DNA of 11,060 nucleotides. Origin: Wenzhouxiangella sp. Lineage in GTDB: Bacteria; Pseudomonadota; Gammaproteobacteria; Xanthomonadales; Wenzhouxiangellaceae. The position numbers and the translations under genes were made by a program. Position 1 is the stretch's first letter. Each line of letters begins with the position of its first letter. The DNA is taken from assembly GCA_007119095.1 (NCBI GenBank), contig SKQI01000193.1, positions 1 through 11,060 of the forward strand, in the 5' to 3' direction. Below are positions 1-6,389 of the stretch, piece after piece. The notes below the pieces were generated by a model. That model was not told where the DNA came from, did not search any database, and was given only the letters and a program-made list of their open reading frames with translations.

Positions 1-123
1 GGGATGTGGTTCTATACCTTGCTGGCTTCGCTGGGGCTGTTGTTTTCGTGGTTGTTGTACCGCTCGGAGAAGGGTCCGGGGGGGCATGGGTTGGAGACGA
101 TTACGACGAAGACCGGCGCGTAA
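1..123 (+). CDS. C-terminal end of an integral membrane protein (partial)
   Basis: The first reading frame is open from the window edge to a TAA at 121-123 and gives 40 residues. They start with a hydrophobic stretch (WFYTLLASLGLLFSWLLY) that reads as a last transmembrane helix, followed by a short hydrophilic tail with basic and glycine residues (RSEKGPGGHGLETITTKTGA). This is how many secondary transporters end; an MFS-type permease is the guess I find most natural, but 40 residues do not identify a family. The gene begins outside the window. It converges on the minus-strand lipoprotein gene that stops at 377. A longer frame offset by two bases (6-227) looks less protein-like because it ends in low-complexity Gly/Pro/Arg-rich sequence and runs into the palindrome downstream. 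Confidence 0.6.
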   Translation, partial: GMWFYTLLASLGLLFSWLLYRSEKGPGGHGLETITTKTGA

Positions 124-133
124 CTGGGGCGAT

Positions 134-163
134 TTTCGGTTTCCGGTTTCCGGGTTTCCCTTT
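134..163. repeat. Short degenerate tandem repeat, TTTCCGG-like units
   Basis: Four to five units follow each other: TTTCGG, TTTCCGG, TTTCCGGG, TTTCCC, then TTTACCCC. They begin about 10 bases after the stop of the upstream gene and lead directly into the palindromic element at 171-354. A related pyrimidine-rich stretch (355-373) follows the element. No function is evident; it may be slippage-generated low-complexity sequence. Confidence 0.5.
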
Positions 164-170
164 ACCCCTT

Positions 171-354
171 CCTGATTGGCGTCGTGTCTCAGGAGGAGCT
201 GGCAATCACTCCGATATTGAAACGTGAAAGCCGTCCTCGGGTGGGGGATTTCGCTGAAGGCCTCGCCACCGCGTCGAACTGAAGCGGAATTCACCGCCCG
301 AGGACGGCCTGAACTGTATCGAAGCCCGGGAGCTGAGACACGACGCTAATCAGG
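171..354. repeat. 184-bp nested palindromic element, MITE-like or structured RNA
   Basis: Outer arms 171-192 and 333-354 are inverted copies of each other over 22 bp with a single mismatch (178/347). The left arm begins CCTGATTGGCG and the right arm ends CGCTAATCAGG. Inside, 230-255 pairs with 283-308 over 26 positions. Only 245/293 is a true mismatch, and three others (242/296, 247/291, 251/287) are G-T. A further short pairing, 212-216 with 317-321, is possible in the internal loop. The flanks TACCCCTT (163-170) and TACCCCCTT (355-363) could be a target-site duplication altered by one C. No open frame of note lies inside. It sits between two convergent genes, so an alternative is a large bidirectional terminator or 3'-UTR structure, although no long T-run follows either arm. 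The pairing is directly visible; the mobile-element reading is inference. Confidence 0.7.
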
Positions 355-376
355 TACCCCCTTACCCTTTTCCGTC

Positions 377-1564
377 TTACCTCCCCTCAATCACCGCTTT
401 TGTCTCCCAGACCCCATCGTTTACGCGGGTAATCCAGGTATCGCCCAGCAAGATGTGATCTTCGGGGCTCATGCGGACGTGGATGCCGGAGACCGGGTCG
501 ATGTAGTCCAGTGATTCCAAGGCGGCGACCAGGCTGTCGACGGTCAGGTCGCGGCCGGCTTTTTCCAGGGCTTTGACCAGGGCGTAGGCGATGCTGTATC
601 CGGTTTGCGCCATCGCGTCCGGGTCCTGGCCGTGGGCCTGGCGATAGGCTTCGATGAAGGCCGCTGATTCGGGGCGGTCTCGGAGGGTCTGGATGTCGGG
701 TCCGGCCGAGGCGGCCCACATGCCTTCAGTCGCCCTGCCCGGCGCGCCGGATACGGCGGCGTGGAAGGCGGCGGTGGAGGCCAGCAGTTCGACTCCTTCC
801 CAGTTCATATCGCGCACGCTCGATGCCACGGCCACGGTGGCGCGCACGGCCAAGCCCAGGATCAGCAGATCACAGTTGTTGGCGCGCTTGCGCGACAAGG
901 TGCCGGAGAAGTTGGTCTCGTCAGGACGGTGCGAGGTAGCCGAGGCCAGGGTCAATCCCTCGTGGCGCGCGGCGGCGGATCGGGCTGCCTCGTGAATTTC
1001 CTCGCCGAAATCCGAAGGGATATACATGACGCACAGGCGCTCAAATTGCTCGCGCTCGTAAAGCCAGTCAATGGCATTGCCGACGTTGTGATAGTACGAA
1101 GCACTCAGGCTGAAGCGGCGCGAGAAGTCGCCGGCTTCGAGAATCGGCCGGGCCGGAGTCAGGGGAAACAGGCTGGGCACGTCATGGCGGTCCATGATCG
1201 GAAACGCAGCCAGGTTGTGGGGCGTGCCCAAGGTCAGCAACATGCCGAAGATTTCGTCGCGGATGACCAGCTTGTTGGCTGCCTGGGTGGCGCGCGGCAC
1301 CTGGTAGCCGTGGTCTTCAACGATGTAACGAATGCGTCGACCGTGCACGCCGCCGGCCTCGTTAACCTGGTCGATGTAGAGGTTGGCACCGCGCAGGGCT
1401 GGGTTGGAAACAGCGGCAAACACGCCGGACAGATCATGCGCGCCGCCGAAGCGAATTTCGCTATCGGTCACGCCACGCACCCGATCTTCCCCGTCATCAC
1501 CGCCGCCGCAACCCACCATCACCAGAACGACAGGGGCGATCAGCAAAGTCAACGTTCGTTTCAT
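377..1564 (-). CDS. ABC-type substrate-binding lipoprotein, LivK-like (periplasmic binding protein type 1)
   Basis: The 395-residue product has a lipoprotein signal: basic MKR, hydrophobic core, then MVGC with the lipidated Cys at residue 19, followed by a Gly/Asp-rich linker. The mature part begins with VTDSEIRFGGAHDLSG and continues RGANLYIDQVNEAGGVHGRRIRYIVEDHG, the hallmark of leucine/amide-type receptors (Peripla_BP_6, LivK family). It should bind a small ligand in the periplasm for an ABC importer; the ligand cannot be told. I chose ATG 1562-1564 because AAGGAG lies just before it and the signal peptide starts there. The same frame runs open to 1693, but that extension lies inside the acyl-CoA dehydrogenase gene. 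Translation is probably coupled: the upstream stop (1575-1577) overlaps the ribosome-binding site, 10 nt from the start. No permease or ATPase gene is adjacent, so it is an orphan receptor here. Confidence 0.88.
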   Translation of the reverse strand: MKRTLTLLIAPVVLVMVGCGGGDDGEDRVRGVTDSEIRFGGAHDLSGVFAAVSNPALRGANLYIDQVNEAGGVHGRRIRYIVEDHGYQVPRATQAANKLVIRDEIFGMLLTLGTPHNLAAFPIMDRHDVPSLFPLTPARPILEAGDFSRRFSLSASYYHNVGNAIDWLYEREQFERLCVMYIPSDFGEEIHEAARSAAARHEGLTLASATSHRPDETNFSGTLSRKRANNCDLLILGLAVRATVAVASSVRDMNWEGVELLASTAAFHAAVSGAPGRATEGMWAASAGPDIQTLRDRPESAAFIEAYRQAHGQDPDAMAQTGYSIAYALVKALEKAGRDLTVDSLVAALESLDYIDPVSGIHVRMSPEDHILLGDTWITRVNDGVWETKAVIEGR

Positions 1565-1574
1565 CGATTTCTCC

Positions 1575-2783
1575 TTAATCTCGATAGCGAGCGAGTTCAA
1601 AACGGGCGACCAGGCCGCGATGCACTTCGTCCGGACCGTCTGCCAGGCGCAGTGCGCGGGCGGCGGTCCAGGCAGCGGCCAGCGGAAAATCATCGCTCAA
1701 ACCGGCACCGCCGTGGATCTGCATGGCCATGTCAATCACGCGCTGGGCCATCGAGGGTACGGCAACCTTGATCTGAGAGACCTCGCTCATCGACCTGACG
1801 ATACCGCGATTATCGAGGCTCCAGGCGGCCTTGAGCACCAACAACCTAGCCTGCTCGATGGCAATGCGCGCATCGGCGATGCGCTCGGCATTGCCGCCCA
1901 GCTTGGCCAGCGGGCGTCCGAAGGCCTGGCGCTGCATGGCCCGTTGGCAGGCGAGCGACAGGGCGTGCTCGGCCAGGCCAATCAGGCGCATACAGTGATG
2001 GATGCGGCCAGGTCCGAGCCTGCCCTGCGCAATCTCGAAACCGCGCCCCGGTCCGGCAATGACGGCACTGGCCGGCAGCCGCACATCGGAAAACGACACT
2101 TCGCCGTGGCCATAGGGTGCATCGAGCATGCCCATGGCAGTGAGCATGCGTTCGACCTTGACGCCGGGCGTATCCAGCGGCACCAGGACCATGGAATGGC
2201 GATGGTGGCGATCGGCTTCCGGGTCGGTCAGGCCCATGAAAATGACAACCCGGCAGTCCGGATGGCCGATGCCGGTCGACCACCATTTTCGACCGTTCAG
2301 CACCACTTCGTCACCGTCGATGACGGCGGTGGCTTCCATGTTGGTGGCATCGGAGGAGGCCACGGCCGGTTCGGTCATGCAGAAGGCCGAGCGAATCTCG
2401 CCGCCCAGTAGCGGTTTCAGCCATTCGGCTTTCTGCGCCTCCGAGCCGTAGTGGTAGAGCACTTCCATGTTGCCGGTGTCGGGCGCGTTGCAGTTGAAGA
2501 TTTCCGGGGCAATGAAGGAGCGGCCCATGCGCTCGGCCAGCGGCGCGTAATCCAGGTTGGACAGGCCCTGACCCAGTGCTTCGTCCGGCAGAAACAGGTT
2601 CCAGAGGCCGGCGGCGCGCGCCTTGGCCTTGAGTTCGGGAATGATCGGGAGTAGCTGCCAGGGGTCATTCAGTGCCGCCATCTGGCGATGCCACTCGGGC
2701 TCGATCGGCTCGACTTCCTCGCGCATGAAGCGATTGAGTTTCCGGGCCAGGTCAGTGGCTTTTTCGGATGGCGTGAAATCCAC
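1575..2783 (-). CDS. Acyl-CoA dehydrogenase family flavoprotein, ACAD10/11-like
   Basis: A complete 402-residue acyl-CoA dehydrogenase: helical N-domain (about 1-125), beta domain with the FAD-contact motif CMTEPAVASSDATNME (135-150) and KWWSTG (166-171), then the C-terminal helical domain with RQAFGRPL and MQIHGGAGLSDDFPL. The C-terminal signature reads RLADGPDEVHR (379-389). In the common family this is YEGT-type with the catalytic Glu, which aligns here with Asp382. ADGPDEVH is typical of the ACAD10/ACAD11 branch, so oxidation of an unusual acyl-CoA (long, branched or hydroxylated) is more likely than a standard beta-oxidation role; the substrate is inference. The start is GTG at 2781-2783 with GAGAGGTG upstream. 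It is first in a pair with the lipoprotein gene (10-nt gap), suggesting uptake plus CoA-ester oxidation of one carbon source, but no CoA ligase is in view. Confidence 0.92.
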   Translation of the reverse strand: MDFTPSEKATDLARKLNRFMREEVEPIEPEWHRQMAALNDPWQLLPIIPELKAKARAAGLWNLFLPDEALGQGLSNLDYAPLAERMGRSFIAPEIFNCNAPDTGNMEVLYHYGSEAQKAEWLKPLLGGEIRSAFCMTEPAVASSDATNMEATAVIDGDEVVLNGRKWWSTGIGHPDCRVVIFMGLTDPEADRHHRHSMVLVPLDTPGVKVERMLTAMGMLDAPYGHGEVSFSDVRLPASAVIAGPGRGFEIAQGRLGPGRIHHCMRLIGLAEHALSLACQRAMQRQAFGRPLAKLGGNAERIADARIAIEQARLLVLKAAWSLDNRGIVRSMSEVSQIKVAVPSMAQRVIDMAMQIHGGAGLSDDFPLAAAWTAARALRLADGPDEVHRGLVARFELARYRD

Positions 2784-2846
2784 TACGCACCTCTCATCAA
2801 AGAAATTTCATCTGGTTGATTACGAATATAAAAAACAAAATCTTCG

Positions 2847-2917
2847 GAACGTAAAGAAGCTAAGACGCCAAGCAATATAAGCCATTAATTCTTTTGCGTC
2901 TTTGCTTCTTCGCGTTC
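2847..2917. repeat. Imperfect palindrome in an AT-rich island, possible dispersed intergenic repeat
   Basis: 2847-2876 pairs with 2888-2917 with a few mismatches. The core arms read AAGAAGCTAAGACGC (2853-2867) and GCGTCTTTGCTTCTT (2896-2910), leaving an AT-rich loop at 2877-2887. The right arm resembles the GCAAAGACGCAAAG-type repeats that I recall as common between genes in many proteobacteria; that family link is from memory, not a search. It could be a degenerate copy of such a repeat, or a cruciform or regulatory site in the leader of the acyl-CoA dehydrogenase gene. Confidence 0.55.
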
Positions 2918-3183
2918 AGAAGCTTTTTGTTTACGATTCATCAGTGAGCCCCGAAGTGGCCAAAGGCAGCTGCCGGGAATCCGCTTTGTAATGGTAGCAG
3001 TGCGACCGATTTGATTCCGAAAAGGGTGAGTTGGTTGAGGTGTCCGAGGGCAGCGGGTCTGCGGGCTCGGGCAATTCGATGACGCAGTTTGGGGGGCGAT
3101 TGCGTATTTGACTGGTAAGCAACAATATGAAGCGCTTGGAAAAAGCGCCTGCGCTTGAATTCGATGTACCGAGCGCCCGATAC

Positions 3184-3216
3184 AACCGCCGGCTCCTGCG
3201 AGCCGGCGGTTTTTTT
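3184..3216 (+). terminator. Strong rho-independent terminator reading rightwards, with no identified gene before it
   Basis: A perfect 10-bp GC-rich stem, CCGCCGGCTC (3186-3195) with GAGCCGGCGG (3200-3209), closes a 4-base loop. It is extended by AA/TT and followed by seven T residues (3210-3216) on the plus strand. On the minus strand the T-run becomes a leading A-run, so it is a weak terminator at best for typA. No plus-strand gene precedes it; the nearest plus-strand gene ends at 123. Confidence 0.85.
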
Positions 3217-3222
3217 GGTTCG

Positions 3223-3279
3223 GCCTACCTTATTCACCACCCTTGCGTCGCAATAGATAGAATGGTGAATTTGGTAGGC
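3223..3279. repeat. 18-bp inverted repeat abutting the typA stop codon
   Basis: 3223-3240 (GCCTACCTTATTCACCAC) and 3262-3279 are inverted copies with 15 of 18 positions paired; the mismatches are 3230/3272, 3231/3271 and the innermost pair. The loop contains a small palindrome TTGCG-T-CGCAA (3243-3253). The right arm ends at 3279, immediately next to the typA TGA (3280-3282). In the typA mRNA it forms a long stem directly after the stop codon, with no U-run behind it. A 3'-end stabilising structure or rho-type release site is possible. Confidence 0.6.
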
Positions 3280-5088
3280 TCACGCCGTAGCGCGTTCGGC
3301 GCGCTTGCGCTCGTGTTCCTTGAGCAGGCGCTTGCGCAGGCGGATGTGTTCCGGGGTAACTTCCAGCAGCTCGTCGTCGGCTAGAAATTCCAGCGCCTGT
3401 TCCAGGCTCATCCGGATCGGCGGGGTCAGCAACAGGGCGTCGTCCTTGCCGGCAGCGCGGATATTGGTCAGCTTCTTGGATTTGAGCGGATTGACGATCA
3501 AGTCATTCTCGCGCGCGTGCAGGCCGATGATCATGCCCTCGTAAACCTCCTCGCCGGCGCCGACAAACAGTCGGCCTCGGTCTTGCAGGTTGAACAGCGA
3601 GTAGGCCACGGTCGTACCTTGCTCCATGCTGATCAGCGTGCCGTTGATGCGGCCGGCAATCTTGTCCGTGGCAGGGCCCCAATGATCGAAGACGCGGAAA
3701 AACAGGCCGGTACCGGCGGTCATCGTGCGATAGGCCGACTGAAAACCGATCAGGCCGCGAGCCGGGGCGATGTAGTCCAGGCGCACCCGGCCCTTGCCGT
3801 CGGGCTGCATGTCCTTGAGCTGGCCCTTGCGCTCGCCCAAGGCCTGCATGACCGCGCCCTGGTATTGCTCTTCCAGGTCCAGCACTACCGATTCCCAGGG
3901 TTCGCGCGTTTCACCGTCAATTTCGCGCTTGCGCACGCGCGGCCGTGACACGGCCAGCTCATAGCCTTCGCGGCGCATGGATTCAATCAGCACCGACAGG
4001 TGCAATTCACCACGACCGGCAACCTCGAACTGGTCAGGGTCGGCGGTATCGGACACCTGCAGGGCGACGTTATGGCTGGCTTCCTGGTACAGCCTGGCGC
4101 GCAGCTGGCGGCTGGTCAGATATTTGCCTTCACGGCCGGCGAACGGCGAGTCGTTGACCTGGAAAGTCATGTGAATGGTCGGCTCGTCAACGCTCAGCGG
4201 CGGCAGGGCTTCGACGTGGGCCGGGTCGCAAAGGGTATCGGAAATACCGATCGGTTCCAGGCCGGACACACCGATGATGTCGCCAGCGGCCGCCTCAGGG
4301 ATCTCTTCGCGCTTGAGCCCCTTGAAGCCGAGCACCTGCAGCACCTTGCCGGCGCGCTTTTTGCCTTCGCGGTCAACCACTGCCACTGGCTGGTTAGTGC
4401 GAATGCGGCCGCGGCGAATTCGACCAATGCCGATCAGGCCGACATAGGTCGAGTAGGACAGGCTGGTGATCTGCATCTGAAAGGGGCCGTCGGGATCAAC
4501 CGGAGGGGCCGGCACATGCTCGATCAGGGCCTCGAACAACGGCGCCAGGTCGCCTTCGCGCACGCTTTCGTCCAGTCCGGCATAGCCGTTCAAGCCGGAG
4601 GCGTAGATCACCGGGAAATCCAGCTGCTCGTCGGTCGCGCCAAGCTTGTCGAACAGGTCAAAGGTCTGGTTCAGCACCCAGTCCGGGCGCGCGCCGGGCC
4701 GATCAATCTTGTTGATCACCACGATCGGCTTGAAGCCCATGGCAAAAGCCTTCTGGGTAACAAAGCGGGTTTGCGGCATCGGCCCGTCGACGGCATCCAC
4801 CAGCAGCAGCACCGAATCGACCATGGACAAGACGCGCTCCACTTCGCCGCCGAAATCGGCGTGACCCGGGGTGTCGACGATATTGATTCGCCAATCGCCC
4901 CAGTTGATGGCGGTGTTCTTGGCCAGGATGGTAATGCCGCGTTCGCGCTCCTGGTCCTCGGAGTCCATGACCCGCTCGGTCAGTCGCTCGTGGGCGGCAA
5001 ACTCGCCGGACTGGCGCAGCAGTTGATCAACCAGGGTGGTCTTGCCGTGGTCAACGTGGGCAATGATGGCGATGTTGCGAAGCTTCAT
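3280..5088 (-). CDS. typA: Ribosome-associated translational GTPase TypA/BipA
   Basis: This 602-residue protein is close to the usual length of about 607. It starts KLRNIAIIAHVDHGKTTLVDQLL and has all GTPase motifs: G1 AHVDHGKT (10-17), the G2 Thr in GITI (51-54), G3 DTPGH (72-76), G4 NKID (126-129) and G5 SGL (164-166). EF-G-like domains II, III and V follow, then the TypA-specific C-terminal domain (YRTMTAGTG, GHAREND-like region GLHARENDLIVNPLKSKKLTN). TypA binds the 70S ribosome, assists 50S assembly and is needed at low temperature and under stress in several bacteria. The ATG at 5086-5088 fits the family N-terminus, but no good Shine-Dalgarno precedes it (AGTGCCCTC). It lies 98 bp downstream of hemY on the same strand, with a CATAAT box in the gap, so it may have its own promoter. 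Confidence 0.98.
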   Translation of the reverse strand: MKLRNIAIIAHVDHGKTTLVDQLLRQSGEFAAHERLTERVMDSEDQERERGITILAKNTAINWGDWRINIVDTPGHADFGGEVERVLSMVDSVLLLVDAVDGPMPQTRFVTQKAFAMGFKPIVVINKIDRPGARPDWVLNQTFDLFDKLGATDEQLDFPVIYASGLNGYAGLDESVREGDLAPLFEALIEHVPAPPVDPDGPFQMQITSLSYSTYVGLIGIGRIRRGRIRTNQPVAVVDREGKKRAGKVLQVLGFKGLKREEIPEAAAGDIIGVSGLEPIGISDTLCDPAHVEALPPLSVDEPTIHMTFQVNDSPFAGREGKYLTSRQLRARLYQEASHNVALQVSDTADPDQFEVAGRGELHLSVLIESMRREGYELAVSRPRVRKREIDGETREPWESVVLDLEEQYQGAVMQALGERKGQLKDMQPDGKGRVRLDYIAPARGLIGFQSAYRTMTAGTGLFFRVFDHWGPATDKIAGRINGTLISMEQGTTVAYSLFNLQDRGRLFVGAGEEVYEGMIIGLHARENDLIVNPLKSKKLTNIRAAGKDDALLLTPPIRMSLEQALEFLADDELLEVTPEHIRLRKRLLKEHERKRAERATA

Positions 5089-5117
5089 GAGGGCACTGAA
5101 AAAGAAGGCAGCCCGCC

Positions 5118-5123
5118 ATTATG
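5118..5123 (-). promoter_or_regulatory. Candidate -10 box for typA
   Basis: Read on the minus strand, CATAAT matches the sigma-70 -10 consensus at five of six bases and lies 29 bases upstream of the typA ATG. The -35 at 17-18 bases spacing is poor (TTCCTA-like). A short GGC-TTCG-GCC hairpin lies between the two positions. This is a weak prediction. Confidence 0.3.
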
Positions 5124-5186
5124 CCCGAAGGCCGAAGCCTATAGGAAATAATCGCTACTCATCCAGACCGCTCTCGACCGGGGATT

Positions 5187-6389
5187 TCAGGAGCCGCTAT
5201 CCACCGCCGGCGGCGGCAGCGGCTCGGCGCCCCGCCCCTGGCGCAAGCGCAAGGCATTCCGATAGCATTGGGTTGCCGCTTCAAGCTGACCCGAGCGATC
5301 AAGAATTCGACCCAGCGCCGCATAGGCCTGCTCATCCGGGCGCTGGGCCAGGGCTGCCTCCAACGCTTCCCGGGCCTTTTCATAATGCCGGGCATCCAGG
5401 TAGAGCATGCCAAGCGCGTACTTGACACCCCCATGTTCCGGTTCCTGCCTTGACCAACGCTCGCAGTCGGCGATACGCGCAGCCCGGTTGTCGTCATCAG
5501 CCTGGGCGTAGAGGCGCAGGGCTTCATCATCCAGACTGTGGTCCAGGAACCGTTTCAGCGCCGGACCACCAAGACCGGGCTGGCCCAGCTCGCCTGCTCT
5601 CCTCGCATAGGCCAGGACGATGTCTCGGGATTTGCGCTGGCGACGCCCCATGGCCTGCAACGCCTCCTCCAGTTCGGCAATGTCCACGGCGTGGTCGATT
5701 TCGCGTACGGCAGCATGCACGACCAGCGCATCGGCGCGCTCTGCATCGATCATGCCGGCCTTGCGTACCGCAGGCGCCAGCAGGCGCACATCGCGCCAGC
5801 GCTCGAGCTCCTGATATGCCTGCAGCAACAGTCTCAATACGCCGGTATGGCGAGGTTTGCGCAGGTGCAGATCTTCAAGCACGGGGACCGCTTCATCGGT
5901 GCGGCCCTCGCCAGCCAGCAGCCGGGCGCGAGCGAGATTGGTGACGAAATGGCGACGCCCAAAGCGGCGATCGGCCAGTTTCAGCCAGCGATCACGGCCA
6001 GAACGATCCGCCTGGCCCTGGGCTGCGCGTGCTGCGGCCAGGTAGCCGGCAGTGCTTGATCGATATGTCATTGACCGCGTCAAGGCCTTTTCAGCGCGCT
6101 GCCAGTCACCCTCAGTCAGGGCCAGCAAGCCATCTTCGAGCTGCTGACGCGCCCTGCGTTCGCGGGCCGTGCGCCAGACGCGACCCGGCAGGCGGATCAA
6201 GCCGAACAGCAGCGACAGCGCTACCCATGCCAGCAGCACCAAGGCGGCCAGCGCCAGCAGCGACATCTCGATGCGCCAAGGGCCGAAGTCCAGCATCACG
6301 TAACCCGGGTCCTGCAGCAGGCGCGGAGCAAGCAAGGCTGCCAGCAGCAGCGCCAGCAGGACAAGAAAAACCAGCAGCAGTCGCTTCAC
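5187..6389 (-). CDS. hemY: HemY, membrane-anchored TPR protein of the haem cluster
   Basis: The 400-residue protein has two N-terminal membrane segments (about 3-25 and 43-66) separated by a short loop (LLQDPGYVMLDFGPWRIEMS), the standard HemY_N arrangement. A basic stretch and a helical TPR-rich region follow; the clearest TPRs are near residues 317-383 (ALGMLYLDARHYEKAREALEAALAQRPDEQAYAALGRILDRSGQLEAATQCYRNAL). The tail is Pro-rich. Proteobacterial HemY has no known catalytic activity and is thought to organise late haem enzymes at the inner membrane. It must not be confused with the Gram-positive protoporphyrinogen oxidase of the same name. The start is GTG (6387-6389), overlapping the hemX stop in GTGA, so translation is coupled. 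It is last in the hem series. Confidence 0.92.
   Translation of the reverse strand: MKRLLLVFLVLLALLLAALLAPRLLQDPGYVMLDFGPWRIEMSLLALAALVLLAWVALSLLFGLIRLPGRVWRTARERRARQQLEDGLLALTEGDWQRAEKALTRSMTYRSSTAGYLAAARAAQGQADRSGRDRWLKLADRRFGRRHFVTNLARARLLAGEGRTDEAVPVLEDLHLRKPRHTGVLRLLLQAYQELERWRDVRLLAPAVRKAGMIDAERADALVVHAAVREIDHAVDIAELEEALQAMGRRQRKSRDIVLAYARRAGELGQPGLGGPALKRFLDHSLDDEALRLYAQADDDNRAARIADCERWSRQEPEHGGVKYALGMLYLDARHYEKAREALEAALAQRPDEQAYAALGRILDRSGQLEAATQCYRNALRLRQGRGAEPLPPPAVDSGS

Larger units (their letters stand above)
2784..3279. other. 496-bp intergenic region without a convincing gene
   Basis: Between the acyl-CoA dehydrogenase start and the typA stop I see no protein that looks real. 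The part nearest the dehydrogenase (about 2800-2940) is strikingly AT-rich relative to the surroundings and holds an imperfect palindrome (2847-2917). It should also contain the minus-strand promoter of the dehydrogenase-lipoprotein pair; TATATT at 2825-2830 is a possible -10 but lacks a -35 at proper spacing. The part 2941-3183 returns to high GC and can form hairpins in the plus-strand transcript: 3044-3048 with 3066-3070 around 3050-3053 with 3059-3062, and 3132-3137 with 3143-3148. It then runs into a plus-strand terminator (3184-3216). Open frames on both strands here are short and of odd composition. Confidence 0.6.

Noticed and set aside
6..227. 73-residue plus-strand frame at the left edge
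   Set aside because: The frame starting at base 1 gives a proper membrane-helix end and a stop at 123. The 73-residue frame is offset and ends inside the palindrome.
171..354. Retron-like non-coding RNA (outer a1/a2-like repeat enclosing a long hairpin)
   Set aside because: The geometry is superficially similar, but there is no reverse transcriptase gene on either side. The neighbours are a transporter-like gene end and a binding lipoprotein.
1565..1693. N-terminal extension of the lipoprotein
   Set aside because: It lies inside the dehydrogenase gene and would bury the signal peptide. A good AAGGAG site marks the start at 1564.
2998..3111. Short plus-strand frame with a Gly/Ser-rich segment
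   Set aside because: It has no start codon with a ribosome-binding site and is under 40 residues.
2931..3240. Two minus-strand frames of 84 and 99 residues (2931-3185, 2941-3240)
   Set aside because: They overlap each other, run through the terminator hairpin, have odd composition and match no family I recognise.
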